From: Pseudodesulfovibrio portus
GTDB taxonomy: Bacteria > Desulfobacterota > Desulfovibrionia > Desulfovibrionales > Desulfovibrionaceae
DNA: 64,000 bases
Direction of reading: 5' to 3'
Assembly (NCBI RefSeq): GCF_026000375.1
Contig: NZ_AP026708.1
Location: 746,501 to 810,500, forward strand
The notes beneath the pieces are model-generated. The model searched no databases. It was given only the letters and a program-made list of their open reading frames with translations, and had not been told where the DNA came from. Positions 16,437 through 29,815 of the stretch are shown one piece after another; position 1 is the stretch's first letter, and every line of letters begins with the position of its first letter. The position numbers and the translations under genes were made by a program.

Positions 16437-18053
16437 ATGGCTCAATCACTGTCCCAAGCCTTTGGCAAAAATTTCCTCGGCAATGCGCCGAGTTGGTACA
16501 AGACGTGTATTATCGCGTTCCTCATCATCAACCCCATTCTCGTCGCCACGGTCGGCCCCTTCGTCGCCGGATGGGTGTTGATCGGCGAGTTCATCTTCAC
16601 CCTGGCCATGGCGCTCAAATGCTACCCCCTGCCCGCAGGCGGTCTGCTTGCCATCGAGGCGATCATACTCGGCATGACCTCACCGTATACGGTTTACCAT
16701 GAGGCCCTGAACAACTTCCCGGTCATCCTGCTCCTGATCTTCATGGTCGCGGGCATCTACTTCATGAAGGACTTCCTGCAGTATACCTTCACCCGCATCC
16801 TGACCCGGGTCCACTCCAAGATCGCCATCTCCCTGATGTTCTGCTTCGCGGGTGCATTCCTGTCCGCCTTCCTGGACGCCCTGACCGTCACCGCAGTCAT
16901 CATCGCCGTGGCCTACGGCTTCTACAACGTGTACCACCGCTTCGCCTCCGGCAAGACCATGAACTGCACCCACGACCTGTGTTCCGACCAGGCCGTCAAG
17001 GACCAGAACCGCACCGATCTCCAGGAATTCCGCGCCTTCCTGCGCAACCTGATGATGCACGGCGCGGTGGGCACGGCCCTCGGCGGCGTCTGCACCCTGG
17101 TGGGCGAACCCCAGAACCTGCTCATCGCCGCAGAAATGGGTTGGCACTTCATGGACTTCTTCATCGAGGTCGCGCCCGTATCAATGCCGGTCCTGGTCGT
17201 CGGCCTGCTGACCTGCGTCCTGGTCGAAAAATTCCACATCTTTGGCTACGGCGCCCAGATGCCGGGCAACATCCGCTCCCACCTGCTGGAAACCGCCATT
17301 GAAATGGAAGAAAAGCGCGGCACCACGGGAAAGGCCAAGCTGATCGTTCAGGGACTGATCGGCGTCTGGCTGATCGTGGCCCTGGCTCTGCACCTGGCCG
17401 AGGTCGGCATCATCGGCCTGTCGGTCATCATCCTGCTGACCGCCCTCAACGGCATCACCGACGAGCACCAGTTCGGTCCGGCCTTCGAAGAGGCCCTGCC
17501 CTTCACCGCCCTGCTGGTGGTTTTCTTCGCCATCGTCGGCGTCATTCACGACCAGCACCTGTTCGCCCCGGTCATGGAGTTCGTGCTGCGGTTTGAAGGG
17601 CATGACCAGATGGCAGCCTACTACATTGCCAACGGCCTGCTCTCGATGATCTCGGACAACGTATTCGTGGCCACCGTGTACATCTCGGAAACCAAGATGC
17701 ATTTCATCAAGGAACTGGCAGCCATCCCGGGCGTGGAAAACGCAACCGCCCTCATGGACAAGCTGACGGACGCCCACCTGTACAGGCCGGAAACCATCGC
17801 CGGTCTGCCCGAAATCATCCAGAAGCCGGTCGCGGAACTTATGCACCACTTCGACCGGCTGGCCGTCGCCATCAACACGGGCACCAACATCCCGTCCGTG
17901 GCCACCCCCAACGGACAGGCGGCCTTCCTGTTCCTGCTGACCTCGGCCCTGGCCCCGGTCATCAGGCTCTCCTACGGCCGCATGGTCATGCTGGCCCTGC
18001 CCTACACCATCACCATGTCGATCGCAGGCCTCACGGCCACCTACATGATGTAG
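16437..18053 (+). CDS. nhaB: Na+/H+ antiporter NhaB
   Basis: A 538-residue polytopic membrane protein that follows NhaB closely over its length: [22 protein letters not shown] at the start, [57 protein letters not shown], and [20 protein letters not shown] near the end. NhaB exports sodium in exchange for protons and supports pH and sodium homeostasis. The ATG at 16437 has GAGGAG 8 bases upstream; a longer reading from 16308 would overlap the preceding gene and is rejected. Together with the DASS symporter it could recycle sodium taken up with anions. Confidence 0.94.
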   Translation: MAQSLSQAFGKNFLGNAPSWYKTCIIAFLIINPILVATVGPFVAGWVLIGEFIFTLAMALKCYPLPAGGLLAIEAIILGMTSPYTVYHEALNNFPVILLLIFMVAGIYFMKDFLQYTFTRILTRVHSKIAISLMFCFAGAFLSAFLDALTVTAVIIAVAYGFYNVYHRFASGKTMNCTHDLCSDQAVKDQNRTDLQEFRAFLRNLMMHGAVGTALGGVCTLVGEPQNLLIAAEMGWHFMDFFIEVAPVSMPVLVVGLLTCVLVEKFHIFGYGAQMPGNIRSHLLETAIEMEEKRGTTGKAKLIVQGLIGVWLIVALALHLAEVGIIGLSVIILLTALNGITDEHQFGPAFEEALPFTALLVVFFAIVGVIHDQHLFAPVMEFVLRFEGHDQMAAYYIANGLLSMISDNVFVATVYISETKMHFIKELAAIPGVENATALMDKLTDAHLYRPETIAGLPEIIQKPVAELMHHFDRLAVAINTGTNIPSVATPNGQAAFLFLLTSALAPVIRLSYGRMVMLALPYTITMSIAGLTATYMM

Positions 18054-18064
18054 GTCCGGCGCAC

Positions 18065-18115
18065 AAAACCAATAAAAAGGGGCTCCGCTTTGCGGAGCCC
18101 CTTTTTATTGGTTTT
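18065..18115. terminator. Long bidirectional terminator after nhaB
   Basis: A perfect 24-base stem beginning AAAACCAATAAAAAGGGGCT (18065-18088 with 18092-18115), loop of 3. A-rich and T-rich flanks lie within the stem, so it should stop transcription both ways. Confidence 0.9.
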
Positions 18116-18239
18116 ACGGCGCATATCGGCGTGTCAGGGACAGGGATGCGGATAAGAGTAAGCACCGGGGGAGGCACGTCGCGTGGCTCGTGCCCGGACG
18201 GGTTATTTGCGAGCAGGACCTGGGGCGGAACGACTTGAT

Positions 18240-18276
18240 AAAAAAGGCGCACCGTGAATACTCCACGATGCGCCTT
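18240..18276 (-). terminator. Terminator for the minus-strand pair at 18.3-19.1 kb
   Basis: AAGGCGCACCGTG pairs with CACGATGCGCCTT (one mismatch) around a 7-base loop. On the minus strand it is followed by TTTTTT. Confidence 0.75.
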
Positions 18277-18333
18277 GATTTCTTCAAGTCGCCGGACGGG
18301 ATTCATCGACCCCGTCGAGGATGGACCGAGAGG

Positions 18334-18708
18334 CTAGTCCCGAAGCTTGGGGGACTCGGTCAGGTGGTCCTTGCACAGCCAGATGATGGACTGGTGATGC
18401 GAGTCGAAATGGGGGTGAACGCCGTGGTTGGTGCCGCAAATGGCACACACGTGCTCGGCCTCCCACTCGCACTCGGGGTAGCAATCCATGTTGTTGAGCA
18501 TCTGATTGAACCGGCGGATGATCGGAAACATGGGATGATCCGCATGCCGCCTCCGGTCCTTGCTGTTCAGCTTCCCGTTGTCGTTGACCTTGACCGTGAT
18601 CATCCGGGAGCGGTTGATATACCCCTCCTTCTTGTTCATCACGATCTTGGTGGGTTCTTCCCACCGGCAGATGATTCGTTTTCGATCCTGATCAAAACGC
18701 ATGGACAT
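18334..18708 (-). CDS. Hypothetical protein with HNH-like Cys/His cluster
   Basis: A 124-residue basic protein that I cannot name. Its C-terminal third carries CYPEC, then CAICGTNHGVHPHF, SHH and LCKDH, a spacing that resembles a treble-clef or HNH zinc site, though the canonical HNH order is not clear. The N-terminal part is charged and strand-rich. The start is fixed by AAGGAGG 5 bases before the ATG at 18708. It lies 85 bases after the Dabb gene on the same strand and is followed by its own terminator. Confidence 0.75.
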   Translation of the reverse strand: MSMRFDQDRKRIICRWEEPTKIVMNKKEGYINRSRMITVKVNDNGKLNSKDRRRHADHPMFPIIRRFNQMLNNMDCYPECEWEAEHVCAICGTNHGVHPHFDSHHQSIIWLCKDHLTESPKLRD

Positions 18709-18793
18709 GGCGTCCTCCTTGGCGCGGTACCTTCCCTGTAAACCGCGTTCTTGTGGATTCACCCCCGCATTTCCTCAAACCGGACCAAAGCTC

Positions 18794-19096
18794 CTAGACC
18801 ACGTAATCCAGTACCTTCCGGGTTGCGGCGACCTTCTTCACGAAGGATACGCACGCCTGATGCTCCGGATGGGCCTGGTAAAAATTAAGGGCCTCCACAT
18901 CGGCGTGCTCGGAGCACAGGACCACATGGCATTCCGGCTCGGCGGCAACGATGTCGAAACTGACCTCCAAACGGGTGAGGCCCTCGATGCGCCCGTTGAG
19001 CGCCTCGAGCTTCTCCTTCATCACGGCTGCGTTGTCCGCAGCAGCGGCCCCTTCGGCCTCCTCTTTCAGCGTCCACATGACGATATGCCTGACCAC
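18794..19096 (-). CDS. Dabb family protein (stress-responsive alpha/beta barrel)
   Basis: A 100-residue single-domain protein of the Dabb type: VRHIVMWTLKEEAEG at the N-terminus, a helix with KEKLEALNGRIEGLTRLEV, then HVVLCSEHADVEALNFYQAHPEH and a final VLDYVV. Dabb proteins are small ferredoxin-like dimers; most have no assigned function. The start is a GTG with GGAG upstream; the internal ATG at residue 7 would cut off the first strand. Confidence 0.85.
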   Translation of the reverse strand: MVRHIVMWTLKEEAEGAAAADNAAVMKEKLEALNGRIEGLTRLEVSFDIVAAEPECHVVLCSEHADVEALNFYQAHPEHQACVSFVKKVAATRKVLDYVV

Positions 19097-19152
19097 TCTC
19101 CGCTCCTTTTACAGAATCACAAGCAATTTCGAACCGTTAACAAAACAGGCAT

Positions 19153-19182
19153 ATAATAGGTACTTCCCTGCATACGTTACAA
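19153..19182 (-). promoter_or_regulatory. Sigma-70-type promoter for the Dabb gene
   Basis: Read on the minus strand: TTGTAA (19182-19177), 18-base spacer, TATTAT (19158-19153). The transcript would start about 50 bases before the GTG. Confidence 0.6.
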
Positions 19183-19265
19183 TAATCACAAATTACCTAT
19201 TTGTCACCCTGCCGTCATAAAAAACGGTCTACTCATGGCTTTAGATCGGTTATTTTTTTCGACGG

Positions 19266-19287
19266 CCAGTCCGAAATATCGGACTGG
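19266..19287. promoter_or_regulatory. CCAGTCCGA palindrome upstream of the LurS-like gene
   Basis: CCAGTCCGA-AATA-TCGGACTGG, perfect 9-base arms, lies about 140 bases before the sensor kinase gene within a 329-base gene-free region (19097-19425). It could be an operator. I see no convincing promoter for the kinase gene in the rest of that region. Confidence 0.5.
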
Positions 19288-19425
19288 ACATCTCCTTTCG
19301 TGTATGCTCAACCCATCCAATGCACTTGCTGTGCCATCTTTCCCCGCTGTTCCGGGAAGGGTGCATCTCTTGCATGCGCCAGGGAAACAACGCAGCCGGG
19401 GCAGAACACCCGGCAACATGAAAAT

Positions 19426-22059
19426 ATGAAACGATACGCACTCATTATCGCCGCCCTCCTGCTTTTCTGCCTGGCCGCCTCGCTGGCCATGGCCGAGAAA
19501 CCGAGCAAGAGCGTGCTCTACCTGAACTCCTACCACCACGGCTATCAGTGGTCCGACTCCATCATGGACGGAGTCCGGTCGGTGCTGGACGGGAGCCAAT
19601 ACAAGATCGATCTCCAGATCGAATACATGGACGCCAAGCGGTACAACTACGAAGATGTCACCGGCATGCTGCTCCGACTCTACAAGGAGAAGTACGGTCG
19701 GGAGCGGTTCGACATCATCATCGTCTCGGACAACGACGCCTTCGCCTTTGCCAGTCAGTACAGGGATATCCTCTTCCCGGGCGTGCCTATCGTCTTCTGC
19801 GGCGTCAACGACCCCAGCCCGGAGGCCCTGGGACAGGGCAACCTGACCGGTGTGGTCGAACAATTCGATCTGCCGCGCACCCTGGACGTGGCCCTCAAAA
19901 TGCACCCGGACAAGACGCACATGATCGTGGTCGGCGACTCCTCAACGGCGGGCACGGCCATCCGCCACCAGATCGAGGCCGTAATCCCCCAGTATCGGGA
20001 CAAGCTCACGGTGGACTACTGGATAGACATGTCCTTGCGCAAAGTGCTCGACCGTGTGCACGATCTGCCCACCGACACCTTTCTTTTCTTCATCCCCTAC
20101 TACCAGATCATCGACGGCCGCTTCCTGACCGCCGAAGAGGTGATGGAATCCATCTACGAACGTTCCAGCGTGCCCATCTACACCACCTGGGGATTCCTCC
20201 TCGGCCACGGAGCCGTGGGCGGACGCCTCCTCTCCGGCTTCCTGCACGGTCAGACAACAGCCTCCATCGTCCTGGAGGTGCTGGACGGCAAGAAGGCAGA
20301 CGACATTCCGGTCTACATGGAGACGACCGGAGAATACCTCTTTGATTACAAAGTGATGAAGCGTCTCGGCCTGGACATGGACCGGCTCCCGGACGGCAGC
20401 CGCATCATCAACGCCCCCAAGGCCTTCTACGAACTGCCGAAGGAACTGTTCTGGACCATCATCGTCAGCTTCGCCCTGCTCCTGCTGGTCATGATCTTCC
20501 TGGTCATGACCATGATCGAACGCCGCAAGGTGGAACGCAAGATCAAGGACCAGCTGGCCTTCCAGGAGATTCTCATGGACACCGTGCCGCAACTCGTGTC
20601 CTGGAAGAACAGGAACGGTCGCTATCTCGGCACCAACCGCGCCTTTGCGGAGTTTTTCGGCGTGGAGCACGGGGAAGGCGTCATGGGCAAGACCTCGCGC
20701 GAGATCATGCGCGACCCGGAATACGTGGACTGGGCCATGGATGCCGACCAGGCCGTCATCTTCCGCAACGAGGCCTTCCGCAAGGTGCGGCGCAAGCTGA
20801 CCGACGCCAGCGGCGAACCGGCCTGGATCGAGGTCAACAAGGTTCCCATTTCAGACAGGTCGGGCCAGGTGGTCGGCGTACTCAGCACGGCGGAAAACGT
20901 GACCAAGGAGCTCAACCTGGAGAAGCAGCTCCTCCAATCCCAAAAGCTGGAGGCCATCGGCACCCTTGCCGGAGGCATCGCTCATGACTTCAACAACATC
21001 CTGACGTCCATCATCAACTCCACCGAGCTGGCCGTGAGCGACGTGGACCCGGACTCCGTGACCGGAAAGGACCTGAAGAGGGTGCTCAAGGCGGCCCGGC
21101 GGGGCGGTCGCGTGGTCAAGCAGATTCTCGCCTTCAGCCGCCCTTCCACCGAGGGTTTCCGGCCCACCGACGTGGGCGCGGTGGTGGCCGAGGCGCTGAC
21201 CCTCATGGAATCCTCCATGCCCGGCAATATAGAGGTCCGCTCCCACATCGAAAGCGATCTCGCCTGCGTGCACGCCGACCCGACCCAGATTCATCAGGTG
21301 GCCCTGAACCTGTGCACCAACGCCTTCCACGCCCTGCGCTCCACGGGCGGCGTCATCGAGGTGGGCGTGGACCACGCCGACCTGGCCGCCGATGAAGCCT
21401 ACCTGATCGGCCTGGAAGCGGGTGAGTATGTTCGCCTGGTCTTCGAGGACAACGGACCTGGCATTCCGCCGGACATACTGGACAAAATATTCGATCCCTT
21501 CTTCACGACCAAGGACAAGACCGAGGGCACAGGCCTTGGACTGGCGGTTGTGCACGGCATCGTCCACAGCCACAAGGGCGGGCTGCATGTGACCCCGCGC
21601 CCGGGCGGCGGCACGGTTTTCACCGTGTACCTGCCCAAGAGCGAGGAGATGTCCTCCGCCTGCGCCGCCAGCCCGGACGGCATGCCTGCGGCAGGCACCC
21701 ACATCCTGTTCGTCGAGGACGACGTGGACCAGCTGCAGACAACGCCCCGCCTGCTGGAGGCCATGGGCTGCCGGGTCACGCCCAGCGGCGTGCCCGAGGA
21801 TGCAGTGGAGCTGGTGGCCGCCGGGGACCACGGCTTCGACCTGGTCATCACGGACTACGACATGCCGGGGCTGAGCGGCACCCAACTCGCCGAACGCATG
21901 GCCCACTCCGCACCGGACCTGCCCATCATCCTGGTTTCCGGACGCGAAGACGCGGCGGCGGCGGCCGAACACTTGCCGAACATCAAAAGCGTCATTATCA
22001 AACCCTATGACAAGCACGACCTGTCCGAAGCCATCAACACCGTGCTTGCGAACAGGTGA
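19426..22059 (+). CDS. Hybrid sensor histidine kinase, LurS-like
   Basis: An 877-residue membrane kinase. A signal peptide (1-23, ending LAMA) precedes a periplasmic binding-protein domain of the ABC-substrate type (PF04392-like; SVLYLNSYHHGYQWSD, FDIIIVSDNDAF, VPIVFCGVND). A membrane helix (342-363) follows, then a PAS domain (383-490), a HisKA helix with H520 in GGIAHDFNN, an HATPase domain (DNGPGIPP, GTGLGLAVVHG) and a C-terminal receiver (D810). It should sense an extracellular ligand, plausibly lactate or a related acid. In D. vulgaris a kinase of this kind (DVU3022) adjoins LurR and the lactate operon; the gene order is the same here. Confidence 0.9.
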   Translation: MKRYALIIAALLLFCLAASLAMAEKPSKSVLYLNSYHHGYQWSDSIMDGVRSVLDGSQYKIDLQIEYMDAKRYNYEDVTGMLLRLYKEKYGRERFDIIIVSDNDAFAFASQYRDILFPGVPIVFCGVNDPSPEALGQGNLTGVVEQFDLPRTLDVALKMHPDKTHMIVVGDSSTAGTAIRHQIEAVIPQYRDKLTVDYWIDMSLRKVLDRVHDLPTDTFLFFIPYYQIIDGRFLTAEEVMESIYERSSVPIYTTWGFLLGHGAVGGRLLSGFLHGQTTASIVLEVLDGKKADDIPVYMETTGEYLFDYKVMKRLGLDMDRLPDGSRIINAPKAFYELPKELFWTIIVSFALLLLVMIFLVMTMIERRKVERKIKDQLAFQEILMDTVPQLVSWKNRNGRYLGTNRAFAEFFGVEHGEGVMGKTSREIMRDPEYVDWAMDADQAVIFRNEAFRKVRRKLTDASGEPAWIEVNKVPISDRSGQVVGVLSTAENVTKELNLEKQLLQSQKLEAIGTLAGGIAHDFNNILTSIINSTELAVSDVDPDSVTGKDLKRVLKAARRGGRVVKQILAFSRPSTEGFRPTDVGAVVAEALTLMESSMPGNIEVRSHIESDLACVHADPTQIHQVALNLCTNAFHALRSTGGVIEVGVDHADLAADEAYLIGLEAGEYVRLVFEDNGPGIPPDILDKIFDPFFTTKDKTEGTGLGLAVVHGIVHSHKGGLHVTPRPGGGTVFTVYLPKSEEMSSACAASPDGMPAAGTHILFVEDDVDQLQTTPRLLEAMGCRVTPSGVPEDAVELVAAGDHGFDLVITDYDMPGLSGTQLAERMAHSAPDLPIILVSGREDAAAAAEHLPNIKSVIIKPYDKHDLSEAINTVLANR

Positions 22060-22069
22060 GGAAGAACCA

Positions 22070-23503
22070 GTGGCCCGCATACTGATAATAGACGACGACC
22101 ATGAAGTCTGCGAAACCATGGAAAGCCTGATCACCAGGCTGACCCACGAGTGCGCTGCGGCCCATACCCTGGACCAGGGGCTCCGGCTGGCCCGCGCCGG
22201 TGAATTCGACGTCATTTTCCTCGATGTCCGGCTGCCCGACGGCAACGGGCTGGACATCCTGCCCGACATCATGGCCCTGCCCGACCCGCCCGAAGTCATC
22301 ATCCTGACCGGCAAGGGCGACCCGGACGGCGCGGAACTGGCCATCCGGGGCGGGGTCTGGGACTATCTGCTCAAGCCGTCCTCGGTGCGGGAAATCTCCC
22401 TGACCCTGGGCCGCGCCCTGAAATACCACGACGAAAAGACGGACCGGAAGGAAGGCACCCTCGACCTGGCCGGCGTGGTGGGCGAGAGCCCGTCCATCAA
22501 GGCCAGTTTCAATCTGCTGTCCCAGGCGGCCCGATCCGATTCCAATGTCCTGATCACCGGACAGACGGGCACGGGCAAGGAGCTGTTCGCCTCGACCATC
22601 CACGAGAACTCCAAACGCAAATCGCGCAACTTCGTGGTCGTGGACTGCGCCGGGCTGACCGAGACCCTGCTGGAATCCACCCTGTACGGGCACCGCAAGG
22701 GCGCGTTCACCGGGGCGCAGGCCGACCGCATCGGGCTGGTCAAGCTGGCCGACGGCGGGACCCTGTTCCTGGACGAGGTGGGCGAGATGCCCCTGTCCAT
22801 GCAGAAGGCCTTTCTGCGCGTGCTCCAGGAGCGGACCTTCCGCCCGGTGGGCGACACCCGCGAGCAGACCTCCAATTTCAGGCTGGTGGCCGCCACCAAC
22901 CGCGACCTGGACGAGATGGTGCGTAACGGCGAGTTCCGCCAGGACCTGCTCTTCCGGCTCAAGACCATGCACATCCACCTGCCGCCGCTCATGGAGCGGC
23001 CCGAGGACATCCGTGCCCTGGCCGTGTTCCGCGTCCGCCAGTTGTGCAAGCAGTACGGCATGGCCCCCAAGGCCTTCGGCTCGGATTTCCACGCCGCCCT
23101 GGGGACCTACGACTGGCCCGGCAACGTACGCGAACTCTTCAGCGTCCTGGAGCGGGCCGTGGTGGCCTCGGGCGACGAAAAGACCCTGTACGCCATGCAC
23201 CTGCCCCGCGAATTCCGCATCCGCATCGCCAAAGCGCAGATAGCCCGGATGACCGCCCCGGAGACGGAGATTTTGGAGAAGCTGGACAGCGAACCCGTGC
23301 GCAAGATCGGGCAGGACATCTTCGAGGACATCTTCGAGCAGGAGCTGCCCACGCTCAGGGAGTTCAAGGCCACGGCGGAAAAGGTCTACCTGTCCGAACT
23401 GGTCCGCCAGTGCGACGGCGACCTGCCCCGCATCCTCGAAGCGTCCAAGCTGTCCCGCTCACACTTCTACAGCCTGCTCAAGAAATACGGCCTGTCGCTC
23501 TGA
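22070..23503 (+). CDS. Sigma-54-dependent response regulator, LurR-like
   Basis: A 477-residue NtrC-type activator: receiver domain (1-120, phosphoacceptor D52 in VIFLDVRLPDG), AAA+ domain with Walker A GQTGTGKE (about 164-171), an intact GAFTGA loop near 210 and Walker B GTLFLDEVGEMP, then a Fis-type helix-turn-helix at the C-terminus. The start is a GTG at 22070 with GAGGAAG upstream, 10 bases after the kinase stop codon. Because of its position and the sigma-54 promoter before por, it is probably the activator of the lactate/pyruvate operon, as LurR (DVU3023) is in D. vulgaris. Confidence 0.91.
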   Translation: MARILIIDDDHEVCETMESLITRLTHECAAAHTLDQGLRLARAGEFDVIFLDVRLPDGNGLDILPDIMALPDPPEVIILTGKGDPDGAELAIRGGVWDYLLKPSSVREISLTLGRALKYHDEKTDRKEGTLDLAGVVGESPSIKASFNLLSQAARSDSNVLITGQTGTGKELFASTIHENSKRKSRNFVVVDCAGLTETLLESTLYGHRKGAFTGAQADRIGLVKLADGGTLFLDEVGEMPLSMQKAFLRVLQERTFRPVGDTREQTSNFRLVAATNRDLDEMVRNGEFRQDLLFRLKTMHIHLPPLMERPEDIRALAVFRVRQLCKQYGMAPKAFGSDFHAALGTYDWPGNVRELFSVLERAVVASGDEKTLYAMHLPREFRIRIAKAQIARMTAPETEILEKLDSEPVRKIGQDIFEDIFEQELPTLREFKATAEKVYLSELVRQCDGDLPRILEASKLSRSHFYSLLKKYGLSL

Positions 23504-23511
23504 GGAACCCC

Positions 23512-24075
23512 ATGCCCGAATTCACTTCCTACTGCGATTTCTGCCACGCCCGCGCCGAAGACGACGTGGACCGCGTCTACCACGACACCCGGTACGGCTT
23601 CCCCATCCACGACGACAACGAGCTGTTCGGCCGCCTGATCCTGGAAATCAACCAGGCCGGACTGAGCTGGCGCACCATCCTGAACAAGCAGGACAACTTC
23701 CGCCGCGCCTACGCCGAATTCGATATCAGGACCGTGGCCGAATTCAACGAGGCGGACCGGGAACGGCTGCTGAACGACGCAGGCATCATCCGCAACAAGC
23801 TCAAGGTCAACGCGGCCATCCACAACGCCCGGGCGATCCTCGGCCTACAGGAGGAATTCGGCTCCTTCAAGGACTGGCTCGACGCCAACCACCCCATGTC
23901 CAGGGAAGAGTGGACCGGACTCTTCAAAAAACACTTCAAGTTCGTCGGCGGCGAGATCGTGGGCGAATTCCTGATGAGCTCCGGCTATCTCAAGGGGGCG
24001 CACGTGGAATCCTGCCCCGTCCATCAGGCCATCCTTGAACTGGGCCCTGCCTGGGCACGGTCCGAAAAGCCGTAA
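23512..24075 (+). CDS. tag: DNA-3-methyladenine glycosylase I
   Basis: A 187-residue protein of the Tag family, which removes 3-methyladenine from alkylated DNA. It shows the family motifs: CDFCHA near the start, YHDTRYGFPIHDDNELFGRLILE, INQAGLSWRTILNKQDNFRRAY, and a C-terminal zinc ligand region (HVESCPVH). It begins 8 bases after the LurR-like gene and ends at a terminator, so it shares the regulator transcript. A metabolic link with lactate use is not evident; the position may be incidental. Confidence 0.92.
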   Translation: MPEFTSYCDFCHARAEDDVDRVYHDTRYGFPIHDDNELFGRLILEINQAGLSWRTILNKQDNFRRAYAEFDIRTVAEFNEADRERLLNDAGIIRNKLKVNAAIHNARAILGLQEEFGSFKDWLDANHPMSREEWTGLFKKHFKFVGGEIVGEFLMSSGYLKGAHVESCPVHQAILELGPAWARSEKP

Positions 24076-24106
24076 ACCGCCTCCCCCCGATTGCTCACCG
24101 AAAAGA

Positions 24107-24135
24107 CGAGTCCGAATTCCCGGACTCGCCTTTTT
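24107..24135 (+). terminator. Terminator after tag
   Basis: CGAGTCCG pairs with CGGACTCG around AATTCC and is followed by CCTTTTT. It separates the regulator transcript from the por operon. Confidence 0.85.
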
Positions 24136-24188
24136 CGGTTTGCCGCTCCGATTGATCCCTAACCCCCCTCAAAACGGGAGATTCTCCC

Positions 24189-24201
24189 GGTCGAGCCGAC
24201 C
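24189..24201. promoter_or_regulatory. Candidate enhancer site for the por promoter
   Basis: GGTCG-AGC-CGACC is a palindrome about 110 bases upstream of the sigma-54 element, a usual distance for an activator site. A second, smaller palindrome (GGGAG-ATT-CTCCC) sits just before it. Assignment to the LurR-like protein is inference. Confidence 0.35.
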
Positions 24202-24310
24202 CGACCAGTCTTTTTTTTCAGACTTCCACCCATTTTCACACCAGCGCCCAAAAAGCAGATTCTCAAGATAAACACTCGAAATACAAGATCAAAATATCAC
24301 GATTCGCCAT

Positions 24311-27994
<3,684 letters not shown>

Positions 27995-28007
27995 ATAAAG
28001 GATGCAA

Positions 28008-28093
28008 CGCGGGGTGTGGTTGTTGTGGAGGTTATCATACCTGCCGCACCCCGCGCATATTACAACAACAGTGAGTTCCCTGGGGGTTCTCAC
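28008..28093 (+). other. Structured por-lctP intergenic RNA, possible pseudoknot
   Basis: CGCGGGGTGTGG (28008-28019) pairs with CCGCACCCCGCG (28044-28055), one wobble. Inside its loop GTTGTTGT (28019-28026) is complementary to ACAACAAC (28062-28069), which lies beyond the stem, so both together would form a pseudoknot. A further hairpin, GTGAG-TT-CCC / GGG-TT-CTCAC (28071-28093), ends 3 bases before the AAAGGAGGT ribosome-binding site of lctP. No T run follows. It may tune read-through, mRNA processing or translation of the permease gene. Confidence 0.55.
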
Positions 28094-28113
28094 GCAAAGG
28101 AGGTAAGGGTACT

Positions 28114-29781
28114 ATGTACACTTTAATGGCTTTGGCACCGATTCTCACGGTGTTCTTTTTCCTCGTAATACTGCGCTGGCCCGCCAAAAAGGCCATGCCG
28201 CTGGCATTGGTCGTCGTTACCATTCTGGCATTCTTCGTCTGGCAGGTGGCCGGGACGGTCATCGCCGCGTCCATCATTCAGGGTGTAGCCATCGCCTTGG
28301 CGATCTTATGGATCGTCTTCGGTGCGCTGCTCATGCTCAACACACTCACCAACAGCGGCGCCATCGCGGCCATCCGCGCCGGTTTCATGGGAATTACTCC
28401 CGACCGTCGCATCCAGGCCATGATCATCGCATGGTGCTTCGGCGCATTCATTGAAGGCGCTGCCGGTTTCGGTACTCCCGCCGCGGTCTGCGCTCCGCTG
28501 CTCATGGCGCTGGGCTTCCCGGCAATGGGCGCTGTTACCGTTGCGCTGATCATCCAGTCCACCCCGGTCACCTTCGGTGCTGTCGGCACGCCCGTGCTGC
28601 TCGGCGTCAAGACCGGTCTGGACAACCCGATGGTCCACGACCTGCTCGGCAAGAACGGCATCGAGTTCATGACCTACATCCATGAGATCGGCGCCACCGC
28701 CGCTCTGGTTCACGGCCTCATCGGCATCCTGATCCCGACCTTCCTGGCCGTTATCCTGACCCGCTTCTTCGGCAAGGAAAAGTCCGTTGCCAAGGGCCTC
28801 GAAGCACTGCCTTTCGGCATCCTCGCCGGTCTGGCCTTCACCGTTCCCTACTACCTGGTTGCCAAGTTCCTCGGACCTGAGTTCCCGTCCCTGGTCGGCG
28901 GCCTCGTTGGCCTGGCCATTGTCGTCACCGCTGCCAAGAACAACTTCCTGACCCCCAAGACCACTTGGGACTTCGATGATCGCGAAAACTGGCCCAAGCA
29001 CTGGATGGGCACCTGGGAACCGAAGTTCGCCGAGGCTCCCGCTCACATGACCCTGCTCAAGGCATGGTCCCCGTACGTCCTGGTCGCCATTTTCCTCGTC
29101 GCGTCCCGTAAGTTTGACGTCATCAAGTCCGCCCTCGGCTCCGTTGCCATCCCCATCACCGACCTGTTCGGCACCGGCATCGGCTACACCATCAAGCCCC
29201 TGTATGTGCCCGGCTTCATCTTCGTGTGCGCTGTCATCTGCGCCTTCTTCATCCAGAGGATGGACTTCAAGGCCCTTTCCAGCGCTGCCAAGCAGGCCGG
29301 TAAGACCACCCTGCAGGCTTCCTTCGCACTCGGCTTCGCCATCCCCATGGTCCGCGTGTTCATCAACTCCGGCACCAACGCATCCGGCCTGGCTTCCATG
29401 CCCCTGGAACTGGCCAACGGCGTCGCCGGCATGGTCGGCGAAATCTGGACCGGCTTTGCCGCCGTCATCGGCGCCATGGGCGCGTTCATCGCAGGCTCCA
29501 ACACCGTGTCCAACATGATGTTCTCCCTGTTCCAGTTCGGTGTCGCCTCCCAGATCGACGTGCCGCAGTCCATCATCGTCGCCCTTCAGGCCGTCGGTGG
29601 CGCTGCCGGCAACATGATCACCGTCCACAACGTCGTTGCTGCCGCCGCAGTTGTCGGCCTGATGGACCGTGAAGGTGAAATCATCCGCAAGACGCTGATC
29701 CCTCTGACCTACTACCTGATCATGGCCGCCATCATCGGCACCGTGCTCATCGGGTCCGGCTGGGGTATCGTCCTCAAGTAG
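28114..29781 (+). CDS. lctP: L-lactate permease (LctP family)
   Basis: A 555-residue membrane protein with about 13-14 helices and the lactate permease pattern: [36 protein letters not shown] near 110 and [15 protein letters not shown] near 465. It imports lactate, probably with protons. The ribosome-binding site AAAGGAGGT is strong, and the leader is folded. It lies between por and the lactate dehydrogenase genes, as in the D. vulgaris locus. Confidence 0.95.
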   Translation: MYTLMALAPILTVFFFLVILRWPAKKAMPLALVVVTILAFFVWQVAGTVIAASIIQGVAIALAILWIVFGALLMLNTLTNSGAIAAIRAGFMGITPDRRIQAMIIAWCFGAFIEGAAGFGTPAAVCAPLLMALGFPAMGAVTVALIIQSTPVTFGAVGTPVLLGVKTGLDNPMVHDLLGKNGIEFMTYIHEIGATAALVHGLIGILIPTFLAVILTRFFGKEKSVAKGLEALPFGILAGLAFTVPYYLVAKFLGPEFPSLVGGLVGLAIVVTAAKNNFLTPKTTWDFDDRENWPKHWMGTWEPKFAEAPAHMTLLKAWSPYVLVAIFLVASRKFDVIKSALGSVAIPITDLFGTGIGYTIKPLYVPGFIFVCAVICAFFIQRMDFKALSSAAKQAGKTTLQASFALGFAIPMVRVFINSGTNASGLASMPLELANGVAGMVGEIWTGFAAVIGAMGAFIAGSNTVSNMMFSLFQFGVASQIDVPQSIIVALQAVGGAAGNMITVHNVVAAAAVVGLMDREGEIIRKTLIPLTYYLIMAAIIGTVLIGSGWGIVLK

Positions 29782-29815
29782 TGACCTCCGCCATCCAGCG
29801 GATTATAGATATGAC

